A program made the translations under genes and the position numbers. Of a DNA stretch of 64,000 nucleotides, positions 1 through 8,027 are shown one piece after another (position 1 is the stretch's first letter; each line of letters begins with the position of its first letter). The notes under the pieces were generated by a model, which worked only from the letters and a program-made list of their open reading frames with translations, was not told the origin of the DNA and made no database searches. The DNA comes from an uncultured Flavobacterium sp. (lineage in GTDB: Bacteria; Bacteroidota; Bacteroidia; Flavobacteriales; Flavobacteriaceae). Location: positions 1-64,000 of the forward strand of contig NZ_CAMLDD010000008.1 of the NCBI RefSeq assembly GCF_946478785.1. The letters are read 5' to 3'.

Positions 1-70
1 AATCATGATAAACAACATTTTGAGTAAAACTTCCTATTGTGATATGAACCTGGTCGGAGAAATGTGGCAT
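1..70 (-). CDS. Probable VgrG/TssI spike protein, N-terminal fragment
   Basis: A reading frame starts with ATG at position 70 on the minus strand and runs off the left edge after 23 codons. The visible residues begin MPHFSDQVHITIGSF, a short beta-strand-like opening of the kind seen at the start of VgrG proteins. It lies 33 bases downstream of the second Hcp gene, and hcp-vgrG adjacency is common in T6SS loci. The assignment rests mostly on context, because too little protein is visible to recognise a domain. It could be another tail or effector gene. Confidence 0.45.
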   Translation of the reverse strand, partial: MPHFSDQVHITIGSFTQNVVYHD

Positions 71-103
71 AATAAAATACTCTTTTAGTTAATCAATAAA
101 AAT

Positions 104-499
104 TTAATCTAAAGCAATCCAGTTATTCGAAAATTTCGCATCTCCAAAAGTTAATTCCTTGACTACCAATTCCATTGTTATTTTCATTGGAACTTCTGTT
201 GTGCTTGTAAATTGTTCTTCATAACCAATACAAAATGCTTTGACAAATTTCAATTCTTTCATTTTACTCAGGGCATCTCGTCTGTAAAAAATAATTTTGC
301 CGTCTTTGGTTAAATCACCATTTAGCATCCAGGCTAAAAAATGACTATTTTGAGTTGCTTCGATTATCATTTTTATAACCCCTCCTTTAGCATTTCCTGT
401 AGGTTTACTTGTATTATCAATTTCCTGCTTAAAACTAATATTAAATTCAAGCACATTATACTCTTCTCCGTCTATATGTAATTTGGATAAAAAACTCAT
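104..499 (-). CDS. tssD: T6SS subtype iii tube protein Hcp/TssD, copy 2
   Basis: A 131-residue protein of the Bacteroidota Hcp (TssD) family, which stacks as hexamers to form the inner tube fired by the contractile sheath and can carry effectors in its lumen. It aligns by eye along its whole length with the copy at 656-1042: both open MSFL, share a Q-E-x-D strand near residue 26, have a GG-x-I strand around residue 40, and a K-R-D-x-x-x-x-x-K-E-L-K-F strand near residue 75. The two copies are clearly diverged, so this is an old duplication or a specialised Hcp rather than a recent repeat. A terminator-like hairpin separates it from the upstream copy. The VgrG-like frame follows. Confidence 0.85.
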   Translation of the reverse strand: MSFLSKLHIDGEEYNVLEFNISFKQEIDNTSKPTGNAKGGVIKMIIEATQNSHFLAWMLNGDLTKDGKIIFYRRDALSKMKELKFVKAFCIGYEEQFTSTTEVPMKITMELVVKELTFGDAKFSNNWIALD

Positions 500-583
500 C
501 TGTAAATTTATTAGGTTATTAAAAAAGCAGCATTAAAACTTAATACCAACTTTAAAAGATTTAGACATTTTAAAAAATTAAAC

Positions 584-615
584 AAAAAAGGAAGTCCTGT
601 TAACGGACTCCCTTT
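584..615 (-). terminator. Terminator after the first hcp gene
   Basis: On the minus strand a stem made from GGAGTCC and GGACTTCC (one bulge) around a short GTTAAC-containing loop is followed by a run of six T. It lies about 40 bases downstream of the 656-1042 hcp stop, so that gene is probably transcribed mainly as a short, abundant message. Confidence 0.6.
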
Positions 616-655
616 AATAGTTTTTAAGCTCAATTAGTTTGACAAAGTCCTAAGA

Positions 656-1042
656 TTAAACCCAGGCATTATCAAACTCACCTCCACCCATCGAAATTTT
701 TCGAGCAGAAATCATAAAAGTCTCCGTTAAAGGAGTGGCACTGTTATGATCAAAGTTTTCTTTGTACTTAACCATGTAAGCCTCTGTAAACTTTAGCTCT
801 TTTAAAGTAGCATTCGAATCACGTTTGATGAATTTAACTGACCCATCTTTTCTTTCGAAATTATTGGTCATCCATTCAAACAATTCAGTACTTCCTGTTG
901 ACTCTACTTCGAGCATGATTCTACCCCCACGTGTAACCGTAGATGGACGCCCTGAAGCATCTGTTTCCTGAGCTAAATCATAACTCACATTTAATACTTT
1001 GTAATCCTTTCCGGCTACTGATAACGATGTTAAAAACGACAT
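656..1042 (-). CDS. tssD: T6SS subtype iii tube protein Hcp/TssD, copy 1
   Basis: A 128-residue Hcp (TssD) homologue, the tube subunit of the T6SS. The protein is all-beta in character, starts MSFLTSLSVAGKDYKVL and has the conserved R-G-G-R-I strand near residue 38 and the K-R-D-S followed by K-E-L-K-F pattern near residue 75. It has no signal peptide, as expected for a cytoplasmic tube protein. A 103-base gap with a good -7 element separates it from tssE, and a terminator follows it, so it can be made in larger amounts than the rest of the operon. This suits a protein needed in hundreds of copies per firing event. Family membership is secure; which copy is the main structural one is not known. 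Confidence 0.88.
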   Translation of the reverse strand: MSFLTSLSVAGKDYKVLNVSYDLAQETDASGRPSTVTRGGRIMLEVESTGSTELFEWMTNNFERKDGSVKFIKRDSNATLKELKFTEAYMVKYKENFDHNSATPLTETFMISARKISMGGGEFDNAWV

Positions 1043-1082
1043 AATAAAAATTTTTTAATTATTAATTTATTTATTCATGTGG

Positions 1083-1090
1083 CAAATATA
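1083..1090 (-). promoter_or_regulatory. Likely -7 element of an hcp promoter
   Basis: The minus strand reads TATATTTG, matching the Bacteroidota -7 consensus TAnnTTTG, 41 bases upstream of the hcp start codon. No clear TTTG is found 19-21 bases further upstream, so only half of the promoter is visible. Confidence 0.45.
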
Positions 1091-1145
1091 TAAAATATTT
1101 CTTATAATTATATAACTTTTAATAAAATTTTATTTACATCAGTAA

Positions 1146-1577
1146 TTATTTATATGACAATGGTCCTACAAAAAAATATCCCTTGAAATCAAAACTCCTG
1201 TTAGTACTTTTTATAGTTGCATCAATAATAATATCGACACGTTTTTTTGCCCTGCTTACATTATCCACAAAAAACATTTCCTCAGATAATTCAACCCTTA
1301 GCTCATTAAGCTTAATTCTGAGTTCATGAAAAAGTAAAGACTGTTTCATAGTTTTCGAAATTATCTCTTTTAAGGTGTTTTCATTCATCAGCAAATCAAA
1401 GTCTATTTCCCAGATTTTAGAACCGAACGTTTCATCAAATTTGCACTCTCCAAATGTTGTAGTCGCTAATAAAATTATCTGCTGGGCGATAGAATGCTCA
1501 ATAGATGTTTTTTCTAATTCTTTTTTCTGAATAATGGCATTAAAGTCAATAGGCAGTTTATAGAAAGCTCCTTTCAT
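1146..1577 (-). CDS. tssE: T6SS baseplate protein TssE (gp25-like)
   Basis: A 143-residue protein that fits TssE, the gp25-like baseplate wedge subunit that nucleates sheath assembly. The size is right, and the family pattern is visible: an N-terminal stretch ending in S-I-x-x-Q-I-I-L-L-A-T-T-x-F-G-E-C with E-I-D-F-D after it near residue 55, then a long helix, and a C-terminal strand region beginning V-D-I-I-I-D-A near residue 113. There is no signal peptide or membrane segment. It starts 9 bases downstream of the unknown gene at 1587-2300 and belongs to the same minus-strand run. The gp25 resemblance is moderate by eye, and position supports it. Confidence 0.7.
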   Translation of the reverse strand: MKGAFYKLPIDFNAIIQKKELEKTSIEHSIAQQIILLATTTFGECKFDETFGSKIWEIDFDLLMNENTLKEIISKTMKQSLLFHELRIKLNELRVELSEEMFFVDNVSRAKKRVDIIIDATIKSTNRSFDFKGYFFVGPLSYK

Positions 1578-1586
1578 TTGTTCTTT

Positions 1587-2300
1587 TTAAATATAAATTA
1601 TCCTATCTGTTTTTCCATCACCTTTTGTTTCTATGGTCTTTGAAACATTTTTTCTCTTAATAATATTTAGAACCACTTTTGGTGTAAGTTTTAAAAATTT
1701 CTCACGATACAAAATATCACCTATAAAACGCTTGCCCTTATTTTCATCTACAATAATAAAATAGCTGGTTCCTTTTTCAATTTTCAGTGTATTTATATCA
1801 CCGGCAAAAACCTGAATATTTTGCTTTTCTTTTTGGAAGGTATAATTCAGTTCTTCCTCATTTAACTTTCTGTATTTAGAAATATCAAACGTTTCCATTT
1901 CCTCTTTTAAATGTTCAAAAGGAATATTTTCGAAAAGGAAATTTTTAGGTGCTAAAAATTTTAATCCCAAAAAACTCCAGACTCCTTTTTTGGTCACTTT
2001 CTCTTTAAAAAAATAGGTGTCACGGGTAACTTTATAGATTTCTTTTTCGTTTGTTTTATCATCAGTAACAATCATTTGGTATGTGGGAACCTCAATTTCA
2101 AAAGGTGTTTCAGAACTTTCAAAAAATGTCTTTAGGTTTACAGTCCCTACTTCCTGCTCTGAAATTATTATGCTAATTGTATGCTGCTTTAAAGCTGAAT
2201 CTGTTCTGACAACAACACCGCCCTCTCCGCTGCCGGCGTAAAAAACAGAGCCTTTGTTATCTGTAAGTCCTAATGAAAGATTTAATTCCGGAAATGGCAT
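1587..2300 (-). CDS. T6SS-associated protein of unknown function
   Basis: A 237-residue protein that I do not recognise. It has no signal peptide or membrane segment. The first 90 residues look beta-rich, starting MPFPELNLSLGLTD and containing an acidic E-I-E-V-P strand. The middle is charged and helical, with a motif K-Y-R-K-L-N-E-E-E-L near residue 142. The C-terminal third (from about residue 160) again looks beta-rich, with F-A-G-D-I, I-E-K-G-T-S-Y-F-I-I-V-D and a lysine-rich end. It lies tightly before tssE (9-base gap) and 40 bases after the exported protein at 2341-2865. A cytoplasmic baseplate or tube-adaptor role is a guess from position only. Confidence 0.6.
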   Translation of the reverse strand: MPFPELNLSLGLTDNKGSVFYAGSGEGGVVVRTDSALKQHTISIIISEQEVGTVNLKTFFESSETPFEIEVPTYQMIVTDDKTNEKEIYKVTRDTYFFKEKVTKKGVWSFLGLKFLAPKNFLFENIPFEHLKEEMETFDISKYRKLNEEELNYTFQKEKQNIQVFAGDINTLKIEKGTSYFIIVDENKGKRFIGDILYREKFLKLTPKVVLNIIKRKNVSKTIETKGDGKTDRIIYI

Positions 2301-2340
2301 ATTTAGATATTTAAGAGATAAATTATACTTTAATTTTATT

Positions 2341-2865
2341 TTATTTTTTCCTAATCTTATAGACTTTTAAGCAATTCAAATAAGTTTTTATATTCTGATT
2401 ATCAGCCTCACTCGGACTAAATTCATAATCTTTCTTTAGCGTGTAAAATTTTATAGTATTAATTGTATTACTATTAATTTTTTTTAAATCACTTCCTGTA
2501 AGTTCCACAACCGCTGTTCCGTCGCAATTTACCGCAAAAGAATTTTTTAAAATATACCTATCACCATTTTTGAAATACAGTTCTAATGGCTGCTCCTGCT
2601 TTACACAAACATTATCTGTAAAAATTTTAAAATACAAAAACAGGCTACTTTTTCTTTTACCAAGCTGCAATACAGCATATTCATATTGTTCATTAAAAAC
2701 CCTTAACAAAATTGGCGGTGCACTAGCAAAAAGTTTACCTGAAAGCAACAAGTCACTTTGTGAAATCGGACAATTTAAATTACCTACTGAAATTGCTTTT
2801 TGAGCTTTAACCGGATTTGAAATTGCAAACAACACTATTAAAAATAGAACCCTAAGTACACTCAT
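2341..2865 (-). CDS. Exported protein of unknown function in the T6SS operon
   Basis: A 174-residue protein with an N-terminal signal peptide (hydrophobic residues 4-16, then N-P-V-K-A-Q, a plausible signal peptidase I site near residue 21). No lipobox is present. The mature part is short and beta-rich, with three cysteines (near residues 33, 68 and 95) that could pair in the periplasm, and a fourth close to the C-terminus. I cannot match it to a named family. Because subtype iii systems build their envelope complex from periplasmic and lipoprotein parts (TssN, O, P, Q, R), this is a candidate for an envelope component, but no sequence feature proves it. A terminator hairpin separates it from tssC. 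Confidence 0.6.
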   Translation of the reverse strand: MSVLRVLFLIVLFAISNPVKAQKAISVGNLNCPISQSDLLLSGKLFASAPPILLRVFNEQYEYAVLQLGKRKSSLFLYFKIFTDNVCVKQEQPLELYFKNGDRYILKNSFAVNCDGTAVVELTGSDLKKINSNTINTIKFYTLKKDYEFSPSEADNQNIKTYLNCLKVYKIRKK

Positions 2866-2913
2866 AAATTTGAATTATTTGGTTTGACCATTCAAAAGAT
2901 CAATATTTTGTTT

Positions 2914-2949
2914 AAAAAAGGAAACATGTTTTAAAATGCTTCCTTTTTT
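2914..2949 (-). terminator. Terminator downstream of tssC
   Basis: The arms AAAAAAGGAA and TTCCTTTTTT are exact inverted repeats about 16 bases apart, and the A-run on the plus strand gives a T-run at the end of the minus transcript. It lies 20 bases after the tssC stop. It divides the sheath operon from the genes at 2865 and below. Confidence 0.65.
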
Positions 2950-2969
2950 ATTAGATTTCAGAAATACAA

Positions 2970-4340
2970 TTATTTTTGTTCGTAATCAGTATCCCACTCT
3001 GTTCCATCATCTCCTTTATGTCCATCCATTTTTATAAGGAAATTTTTTGCCGGAAAATAAGGTTTCATATGGATGTCCATATAAATTCTGTCTTTCTGAA
3101 TTGGGTCCTGCTCGAATCTGCGAATCTCAAAATTCTCAATTAGTTTATCAGGACCGGTAATTCCGTCAAGGAAAGCAACAATCTGATTCATAATTTCTTT
3201 ACGCGTTTTTGCTGTAAAGTTTTCGAAAGCACGACGATTAAGAAAATCCATCAATACTTTGGTTACATAATCAAAAACACGAACTACAGAATAGGTTTGT
3301 AGTCCTAAATTATCTCCACTAAATAATGTTTTAGCAGAAAAAGCCATTACTTTTCCGTACTCATTTACCATCGGAACCAAGCCTAAGTTTTCAAGGTTTG
3401 CGATTTCGCTTTTCTTAAGGTCAAATTTAACTCCGTCAACTTCATTAATACCACCAAACTTTTTACCGGCAGTAACCTGAGACATCAAAGTTTTATAAAT
3501 TTTCCCGGCAAGTGCTGCAGATGGAGCGATGTGTAAATCATCATTTTCACCAATCTGGTCAAATCTTCCACGTCCTACTAGCCAGTTACATGTCATGATT
3601 ACGTTTGAACGATATACATCACCACCTGTTAAAGCAGCTGCATCAAACATTTCCATTACATCATCCGGTTCATCAAGATGTTCAAAATCTGTAACCAGCA
3701 TTACTTTGTTTTCATGTGCAATCTTTGCCCATTTTTCAATTACTTTATTAGAACCTAAATATCCTGGAATCACCAAAATACCATAATTATTTTTCAGGTC
3801 TAAACGATCGTAATTATCTACTAATTCAGAATGAATTGCATCGATAAAACGAGTGTTGTCAAGATCTTTTAATTGTTCTAAATCAGCATTTACAATCGTA
3901 ACATTTTTTACTTTATCAGTTTCTGTGTTTTTAAAAAACATGGCAACTGTTCTGTAAGCTGCCTCAATTTCTCTTGTATCGGCAACGGCTTTAACCAGAT
4001 TCTTTTTTAATAATGCTTCAGACTCTTTGCATTTGTCTTCACTTTGAGCCACCATATCGGTCAAAGCTTCGTTATTACTTAAAACCGAAACCCAAAGCTC
4101 CAATGTCTTTCTAAGCGTTTCTCTTTCTTTTGCTTTATTAACTTCACCAAGAAAAATTTTTCTTCTTGCTTTTCTTTCTGGATTAAGATTTTGGATACCT
4201 TCAATTGACATTTCCAATAAATCAAACCCGCCATATTTTGCCAGTTTTTCAACATTTTTTTCAATTGAACCTCCTGATACTTTACGTTCTAATACCAAAG
4301 TATCTGTTTCACCATTCTGATATATGTCTTGCTTTGCCAT
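2970..4340 (-). CDS. tssC: T6SS sheath large subunit TssC
   Basis: A 456-residue TssC protein, the large subunit of the contractile sheath, of the subtype iii branch. It forms TssB-TssC heterodimers that polymerise around the Hcp tube, and contraction drives secretion. Typical parts are visible: a helical N-terminus rich in K and E (residues 20-130), the central core with D-x-x-R-F-I-D-A-I-H near residue 157 and V-I-P-G-Y-L-G-S near 188, a C-V-x-x-V-F-D-Y type region in which this protein has V-V-R-V-F-D-Y-V-T near residue 350, and the conserved C-terminal strands ending in K-P-Y-F-P-A-K-N-F. It starts 14 bases after tssB, so the two are surely co-transcribed. This is a confident call. Confidence 0.93.
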   Translation of the reverse strand: MAKQDIYQNGETDTLVLERKVSGGSIEKNVEKLAKYGGFDLLEMSIEGIQNLNPERKARRKIFLGEVNKAKERETLRKTLELWVSVLSNNEALTDMVAQSEDKCKESEALLKKNLVKAVADTREIEAAYRTVAMFFKNTETDKVKNVTIVNADLEQLKDLDNTRFIDAIHSELVDNYDRLDLKNNYGILVIPGYLGSNKVIEKWAKIAHENKVMLVTDFEHLDEPDDVMEMFDAAALTGGDVYRSNVIMTCNWLVGRGRFDQIGENDDLHIAPSAALAGKIYKTLMSQVTAGKKFGGINEVDGVKFDLKKSEIANLENLGLVPMVNEYGKVMAFSAKTLFSGDNLGLQTYSVVRVFDYVTKVLMDFLNRRAFENFTAKTRKEIMNQIVAFLDGITGPDKLIENFEIRRFEQDPIQKDRIYMDIHMKPYFPAKNFLIKMDGHKGDDGTEWDTDYEQK

Positions 4341-4354
4341 GTTTACTGTTTTTT

Positions 4355-4810
4355 TTAATTCTTATTATTTTCTTTTAATTCATTGATTAATGTACCAAGA
4401 CTTTCTAATAATGCTTGTTTTGCTTCACCATCTTCTAAAGCTGTTTTCAAAATTTTATTTGATTTTAACTGACGAATGATTTTTTGATATTGATCTTTTT
4501 CTGTTTCCAAATCAGACAAAAAGCTACTTTGAGACGTAATTCCTTTAATACCAAAATCCCCTAAGTTTTTAAAATTCAAAGCCTCTACTTTCGTAGCTCC
4601 ATCTGCTGTTTCAAAATTTACTTTTACCTCTGGCTTAAAGTGTTCAAATGCTTTTTCAATACTTGTGATTCCTTCTACTAATTCTGGTTTAACAGGCGCA
4701 TCAACAGTTAGTTTTTGGGCAACAAGTGTTCTGTTTTGTGGGATTGCAATGATTGCTTCATCAGCATCTAACTTTACTTCATTACCCCCAATTCCATAGT
4801 TTGATAACAT
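4355..4810 (-). CDS. tssB: T6SS sheath small subunit TssB
   Basis: A 151-residue TssB homologue, the small sheath subunit that pairs with TssC. The N-terminal half is beta-rich, the middle carries the conserved F-E-H-F-K-P-E-V-K-V-N-F pattern (residues 71-82) with an N-F-x-x-L-x-D-F strand-loop after it near residue 99, and the C-terminus is a long charged helix that ends the sheath handle. It is the first gene of a tight pair with tssC and lies 54 bases after tssO. Length and order are as expected for subtype iii systems. Confidence 0.9.
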   Translation of the reverse strand: MLSNYGIGGNEVKLDADEAIIAIPQNRTLVAQKLTVDAPVKPELVEGITSIEKAFEHFKPEVKVNFETADGATKVEALNFKNLGDFGIKGITSQSSFLSDLETEKDQYQKIIRQLKSNKILKTALEDGEAKQALLESLGTLINELKENNKN

Positions 4811-4864
4811 AATTTTTAAATTTTAAATGATTATTTTATTAATTCTTTTTACTCTAAATTCTTT

Positions 4865-5377
4865 TTATTGGTTTTGATAAATCTGACGACAGACATCCAG
4901 ATCCCTGCTTACTTTCTCCAGCTCTTCTTTGTATGTCTTTGCCGATTGGTTCAAACTATCTATAAGATGTGAATTATGTGTAAGGCTTCTAATTTGCTTT
5001 TTATAGTCAATGATATTCTTATAGGCCAGAATTACATTGTTGTATAATTTTTTATTATCTGTGGTATCTTTTGGTATTTTCTGATACATATTGGCAATCA
5101 TAACATTTGCCAGACGCTGCTGAAAATCGTTGTCTACTTTTGGCGAATTAATTGAATCAATGGTCATTCTGATACTATCAATTTTTACCGAAAAATTAGT
5201 TTGATAATCATATTCTCTTTTCATCATTTCATTTTCTGCCTTAAGCAATTTGTTTTCTGCTTTAGGCATATAAAAATTAAACGATACAGCAATCAGCATT
5301 ACTGAAAAAGTCAGGATAAATGCAATTAAAAAAGCGATAAATGCTTTCTGGCGTTCTTGTTTATTTAATACTTCCAT
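4865..5377 (-). CDS. tssO: T6SS subtype iii membrane protein TssO
   Basis: A 170-residue protein with a short basic cytoplasmic N-terminus (MEVLNKQERQKAF), one transmembrane helix at about residues 13-33, and a periplasmic region that is almost wholly helical and probably coiled-coil. This layout matches TssO, one of the envelope-complex proteins unique to Bacteroidota subtype iii systems, where TssN, O, P, Q and R replace the TssJLM complex of Proteobacteria. It sits between tssK and tssB, close to both (23 and 54 bases). The family call rests on topology, size and position together. Confidence 0.8.
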   Translation of the reverse strand: MEVLNKQERQKAFIAFLIAFILTFSVMLIAVSFNFYMPKAENKLLKAENEMMKREYDYQTNFSVKIDSIRMTIDSINSPKVDNDFQQRLANVMIANMYQKIPKDTTDNKKLYNNVILAYKNIIDYKKQIRSLTHNSHLIDSLNQSAKTYKEELEKVSRDLDVCRQIYQNQ

Positions 5378-5400
5378 AATTTATATTACTATTATAATTT

Positions 5401-6570
5401 TTAATCTTTTATGAAGAATCCGTGTCGTTTGGCTGTGTGAACAATATCTTTTTGATCTGTTTCGGCAACAAATAATTCAATATTTTCTTTTTTCTTGCCT
5501 ATGTAGTCCAGCTTGTTCAGCGTTTCGTATAACTTCTCTATTTTGACCAGGAAATTCATTGTGAGCGCAGCTGTCTTATCTATATGTACATGGTCATATC
5601 CAGAATTAATAAGCGATGCAAAAAGTGTTTCTAAATCTCCTTGAGACAAATCACACCATTCAGCAAAATAATTGAGTAGTTCCTCTTTACCGGCTCCAGA
5701 TTTTGAATCAATAAAATTTTTGATTACTCTGGCAAATGAAACAACCGTACTTAACATTGCCGCAGGATGCTGATGCAATGAAAACCAACGGAACTGAGTA
5801 AGACAATTTCCTAAATAATAACTTGTATTATCTGTTAACTGAATTACGGTCTGAGCCAAAATACCGGATTGCTGAATGCGATTAATTTTTTGGGAAATCT
5901 GTACCGAATAAATTTCTATCTGGCCAAAAGCACGGGCAATTTGTGCATGCATGTCTACCAGTTTTGGATGACAGGCTACCGTAATTGATGCCGGAATATA
6001 ATCCTCGTCAAGAATCGTTGTATCGCCCACCAAAACTTTACCAATTGCCAGATAAAAACCTCCATATCCTATTCCTGAACGAAATTCTTCGGCTTTGATC
6101 AGGTGAAGTTTATATTCAGGTTGGGTGTAAGGATATCTTGGTGGAACTTCCTCCGGATCTGGTTCACCAAACGGAATCCTTTTTTTTGAATTAACCGATA
6201 TACACGCTAACAATACCAATTGCTCCCCATCTTTTCTCTCATAAGTATCTTCCGGATATGGAACCTGAAGATCCAATGTATCTGTGTTGCTCTTACTGAT
6301 TTCAATTCTTGAGCCGTTTGGGGTAATGGCATGGCACTCTTCAACACGAACTCGTAATAATTTGTGGTTGTCAATTCCGAGTGTGATTTTTGTAGATTCT
6401 TTGTTTTGATTACCAGAATCCAATAATCCATAACTCATAGGTGTAGTATGAATACCTATTGCATCATTTACCAATTCAGATACATTATCCTGCATGGACA
6501 AAAAATGAGTTTTATTTATTTTCATCCCGTCAATCCAGTTTACGGGAAAATGACTTAATTTTTCTATCAT
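5401..6570 (-). CDS. tssK: T6SS baseplate protein TssK
   Basis: A 389-residue TssK, the trimeric baseplate protein that links the baseplate to the membrane complex. The start fits the family (P-V-N-W-I-D-G-M-K-I-N-K-T-H-F near residues 9-23, the W-x-x-G-x-x-x-x-x-x-H-F pattern of TssK). The shoulder domain continues to about residue 180. The helical middle contains A-R-A-F-G-Q-I and the C-terminal head domain carries the Y-D-H-V-H region. It is somewhat shorter than the roughly 440-residue proteobacterial proteins. It lies between the TPR protein and tssO in the main minus-strand run. Confidence 0.88.
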   Translation of the reverse strand: MIEKLSHFPVNWIDGMKINKTHFLSMQDNVSELVNDAIGIHTTPMSYGLLDSGNQNKESTKITLGIDNHKLLRVRVEECHAITPNGSRIEISKSNTDTLDLQVPYPEDTYERKDGEQLVLLACISVNSKKRIPFGEPDPEEVPPRYPYTQPEYKLHLIKAEEFRSGIGYGGFYLAIGKVLVGDTTILDEDYIPASITVACHPKLVDMHAQIARAFGQIEIYSVQISQKINRIQQSGILAQTVIQLTDNTSYYLGNCLTQFRWFSLHQHPAAMLSTVVSFARVIKNFIDSKSGAGKEELLNYFAEWCDLSQGDLETLFASLINSGYDHVHIDKTAALTMNFLVKIEKLYETLNKLDYIGKKKENIELFVAETDQKDIVHTAKRHGFFIKD

Positions 6571-6605
6571 ATTTGATTTATTTTATTTGAAATAAGATTC
6601 GTTTA

Positions 6606-7769
6606 TTATCTCATTCTTTTATTTTGAACTCTAACTATCGCATTATCATAAACCATATTCTCTTTAAACTCTTTCGCTAACTTGTAATAATTTAAAGCTT
6701 CTTCCAGGTCATTATCGTTTTCGAAAATCTTAGCGATATTGTAGTAGGCACCTGCTTTGGTTGTGTTTATAGAATTACCTGCAGCAAATGTTATTGCCTT
6801 TCTATTGGCGTAAATGGCTTCTGCCTTATATCCTTTTTTAATATACATAAGTCCCAGATTTCCATATGCCTGTCCAAAAACAGGATTGTATTCTATTGCT
6901 TGCTTATAAAAATTTAAAGCTGCATCAACATCTTTAGCCTGATAGGCTAAATCTCCTTTTTTGTTTAAAAGAAGTGCAGTTTTTTTGTCATCATTAGATA
7001 CATATTCTTCGGATTGTGCACCATCATTAGAAAATTCAATTCCGACTTCCTGCTCCGTTTTTGAAATGATGTTGTTTATATCTATAATTTCTCCGTTCTC
7101 ATTTATCTTGAATAAGTTCCAGACATTTCCCATTTTATTTTTTGGGATGTAATAGGTTTTTACCAATGACTGACCTACGTAAACAAATACTTTTGCACCA
7201 CTTTCAGACAGCATATAAGAATCCGAATCTTTTTTATTGGAATAGTCATGAACAAAATAATGGTAGGTCTCTCCAAATTTTTTATTTTCAATTGTAATGG
7301 TTTCCGGCCCATAACTATCAGTATCATCGACGTCCAGATTTGCCAGACTTCCTTCCTTTCGTTGAAAAAAGATATGATTTCCAGGAAAACTCAAATGTGA
7401 ATCTAAATCAGAAGGATATTTTCCCCAATTCAAAACAATTCTCATACCGTCTAAATTTTTCATAACCGGACTTAAAGCGTATGTCAAATCATTACACGGA
7501 CACTTTACCACAAGACTGGAATAATTGTCTTTTTTAATAATCAATAAGGTATTCGAATCATCCTGAAAACCTCCGTTAATGGTTGTTTTACCTTGACTAT
7601 TGGTTAGTTTTTTGGCAGATGATTCACCATTTCTTTGAATCATTACCTCAGCATTATCGATCACTTTATCTTTTTCGACTGCAGATAAAACCTGAATCGA
7701 AATATTTTGTCCATTTGAATTTTCTATGAAAGAGAAAAACAAAAAGAGCATCAAAAAATTAAATTTCAT
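6606..7769 (-). CDS. Exported YfaP-like and TPR protein in the T6SS locus
   Basis: A 387-residue exported protein. A signal peptide covers residues 1-20 and ends near S-N-G-Q. Residues 25-110 look like a carboxypeptidase-regulatory or Ig-like beta domain. Residues 125-240 resemble the YfaP/DUF2135 fold, with L-N-W-G-K-Y-P-S-D-L-D-S-H-L followed by D-D-T-D-S-Y-G-P-E-T-I-T-I. The C-terminus (about 265-387) holds three TPR motifs, with A-L-N-F-Y-K-Q-A-I-E-Y-N-P, G-Q-A-Y-G-N-L-G-L-M-Y and A-L-N-Y-Y-K-L-A. It precedes tssK by 35 bases. A periplasmic scaffold linked to the envelope complex is plausible. I cannot say whether it corresponds to a named Tss protein. Confidence 0.65.
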   Translation of the reverse strand: MKFNFLMLFLFFSFIENSNGQNISIQVLSAVEKDKVIDNAEVMIQRNGESSAKKLTNSQGKTTINGGFQDDSNTLLIIKKDNYSSLVVKCPCNDLTYALSPVMKNLDGMRIVLNWGKYPSDLDSHLSFPGNHIFFQRKEGSLANLDVDDTDSYGPETITIENKKFGETYHYFVHDYSNKKDSDSYMLSESGAKVFVYVGQSLVKTYYIPKNKMGNVWNLFKINENGEIIDINNIISKTEQEVGIEFSNDGAQSEEYVSNDDKKTALLLNKKGDLAYQAKDVDAALNFYKQAIEYNPVFGQAYGNLGLMYIKKGYKAEAIYANRKAITFAAGNSINTTKAGAYYNIAKIFENDNDLEEALNYYKLAKEFKENMVYDNAIVRVQNKRMR

Positions 7770-7989
7770 TATACTTATTTATTAGAATTATTTTAAAGAT
7801 TTTTTGGGTTAATTTTTTTATTTGACAAGTTAATTCATAAAAAACAGATTATTATCCTTAAATATCTTCTAAATTCGAATAGATATCTTTCCACTCTCTA
7901 TTAGGTTAAATCTGAAACTTGTATGTTTGAATTTGACAACATCCCGAAGGATGTATAATTGTTATTGTTTTTGTCTTTTTATCAATCTC

Positions 7990-8019
7990 TGACTGACAAA
8001 ATCTCACGTTTTCTGTCAG
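7990..8019 (-). terminator. Hairpin after the immunity gene cluster
   Basis: CTGACA-G-AAA pairs with TTTTGTCAG on the minus strand, giving nine pairs with one bulged base. It starts nine bases after the stop codon of the gene at 8028. No long T-run follows, so it may protect the 3' end rather than terminate strongly. The 258-base gap 7770-8027 otherwise shows nothing I can name. Confidence 0.4.
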
Positions 8020-8027
8020 ATATGAAT

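Noticed and set aside
2341..2865. Naming the exported 174-residue protein TssQ
   Set aside because: It has no lipobox and I could not see a family signature, so the name would be a guess.
3529..3786. Open frame of 85 codons on the plus strand inside tssC
   Set aside because: It lies wholly within a secure gene on the other strand, has no domain and no promoter or ribosome site of its own.
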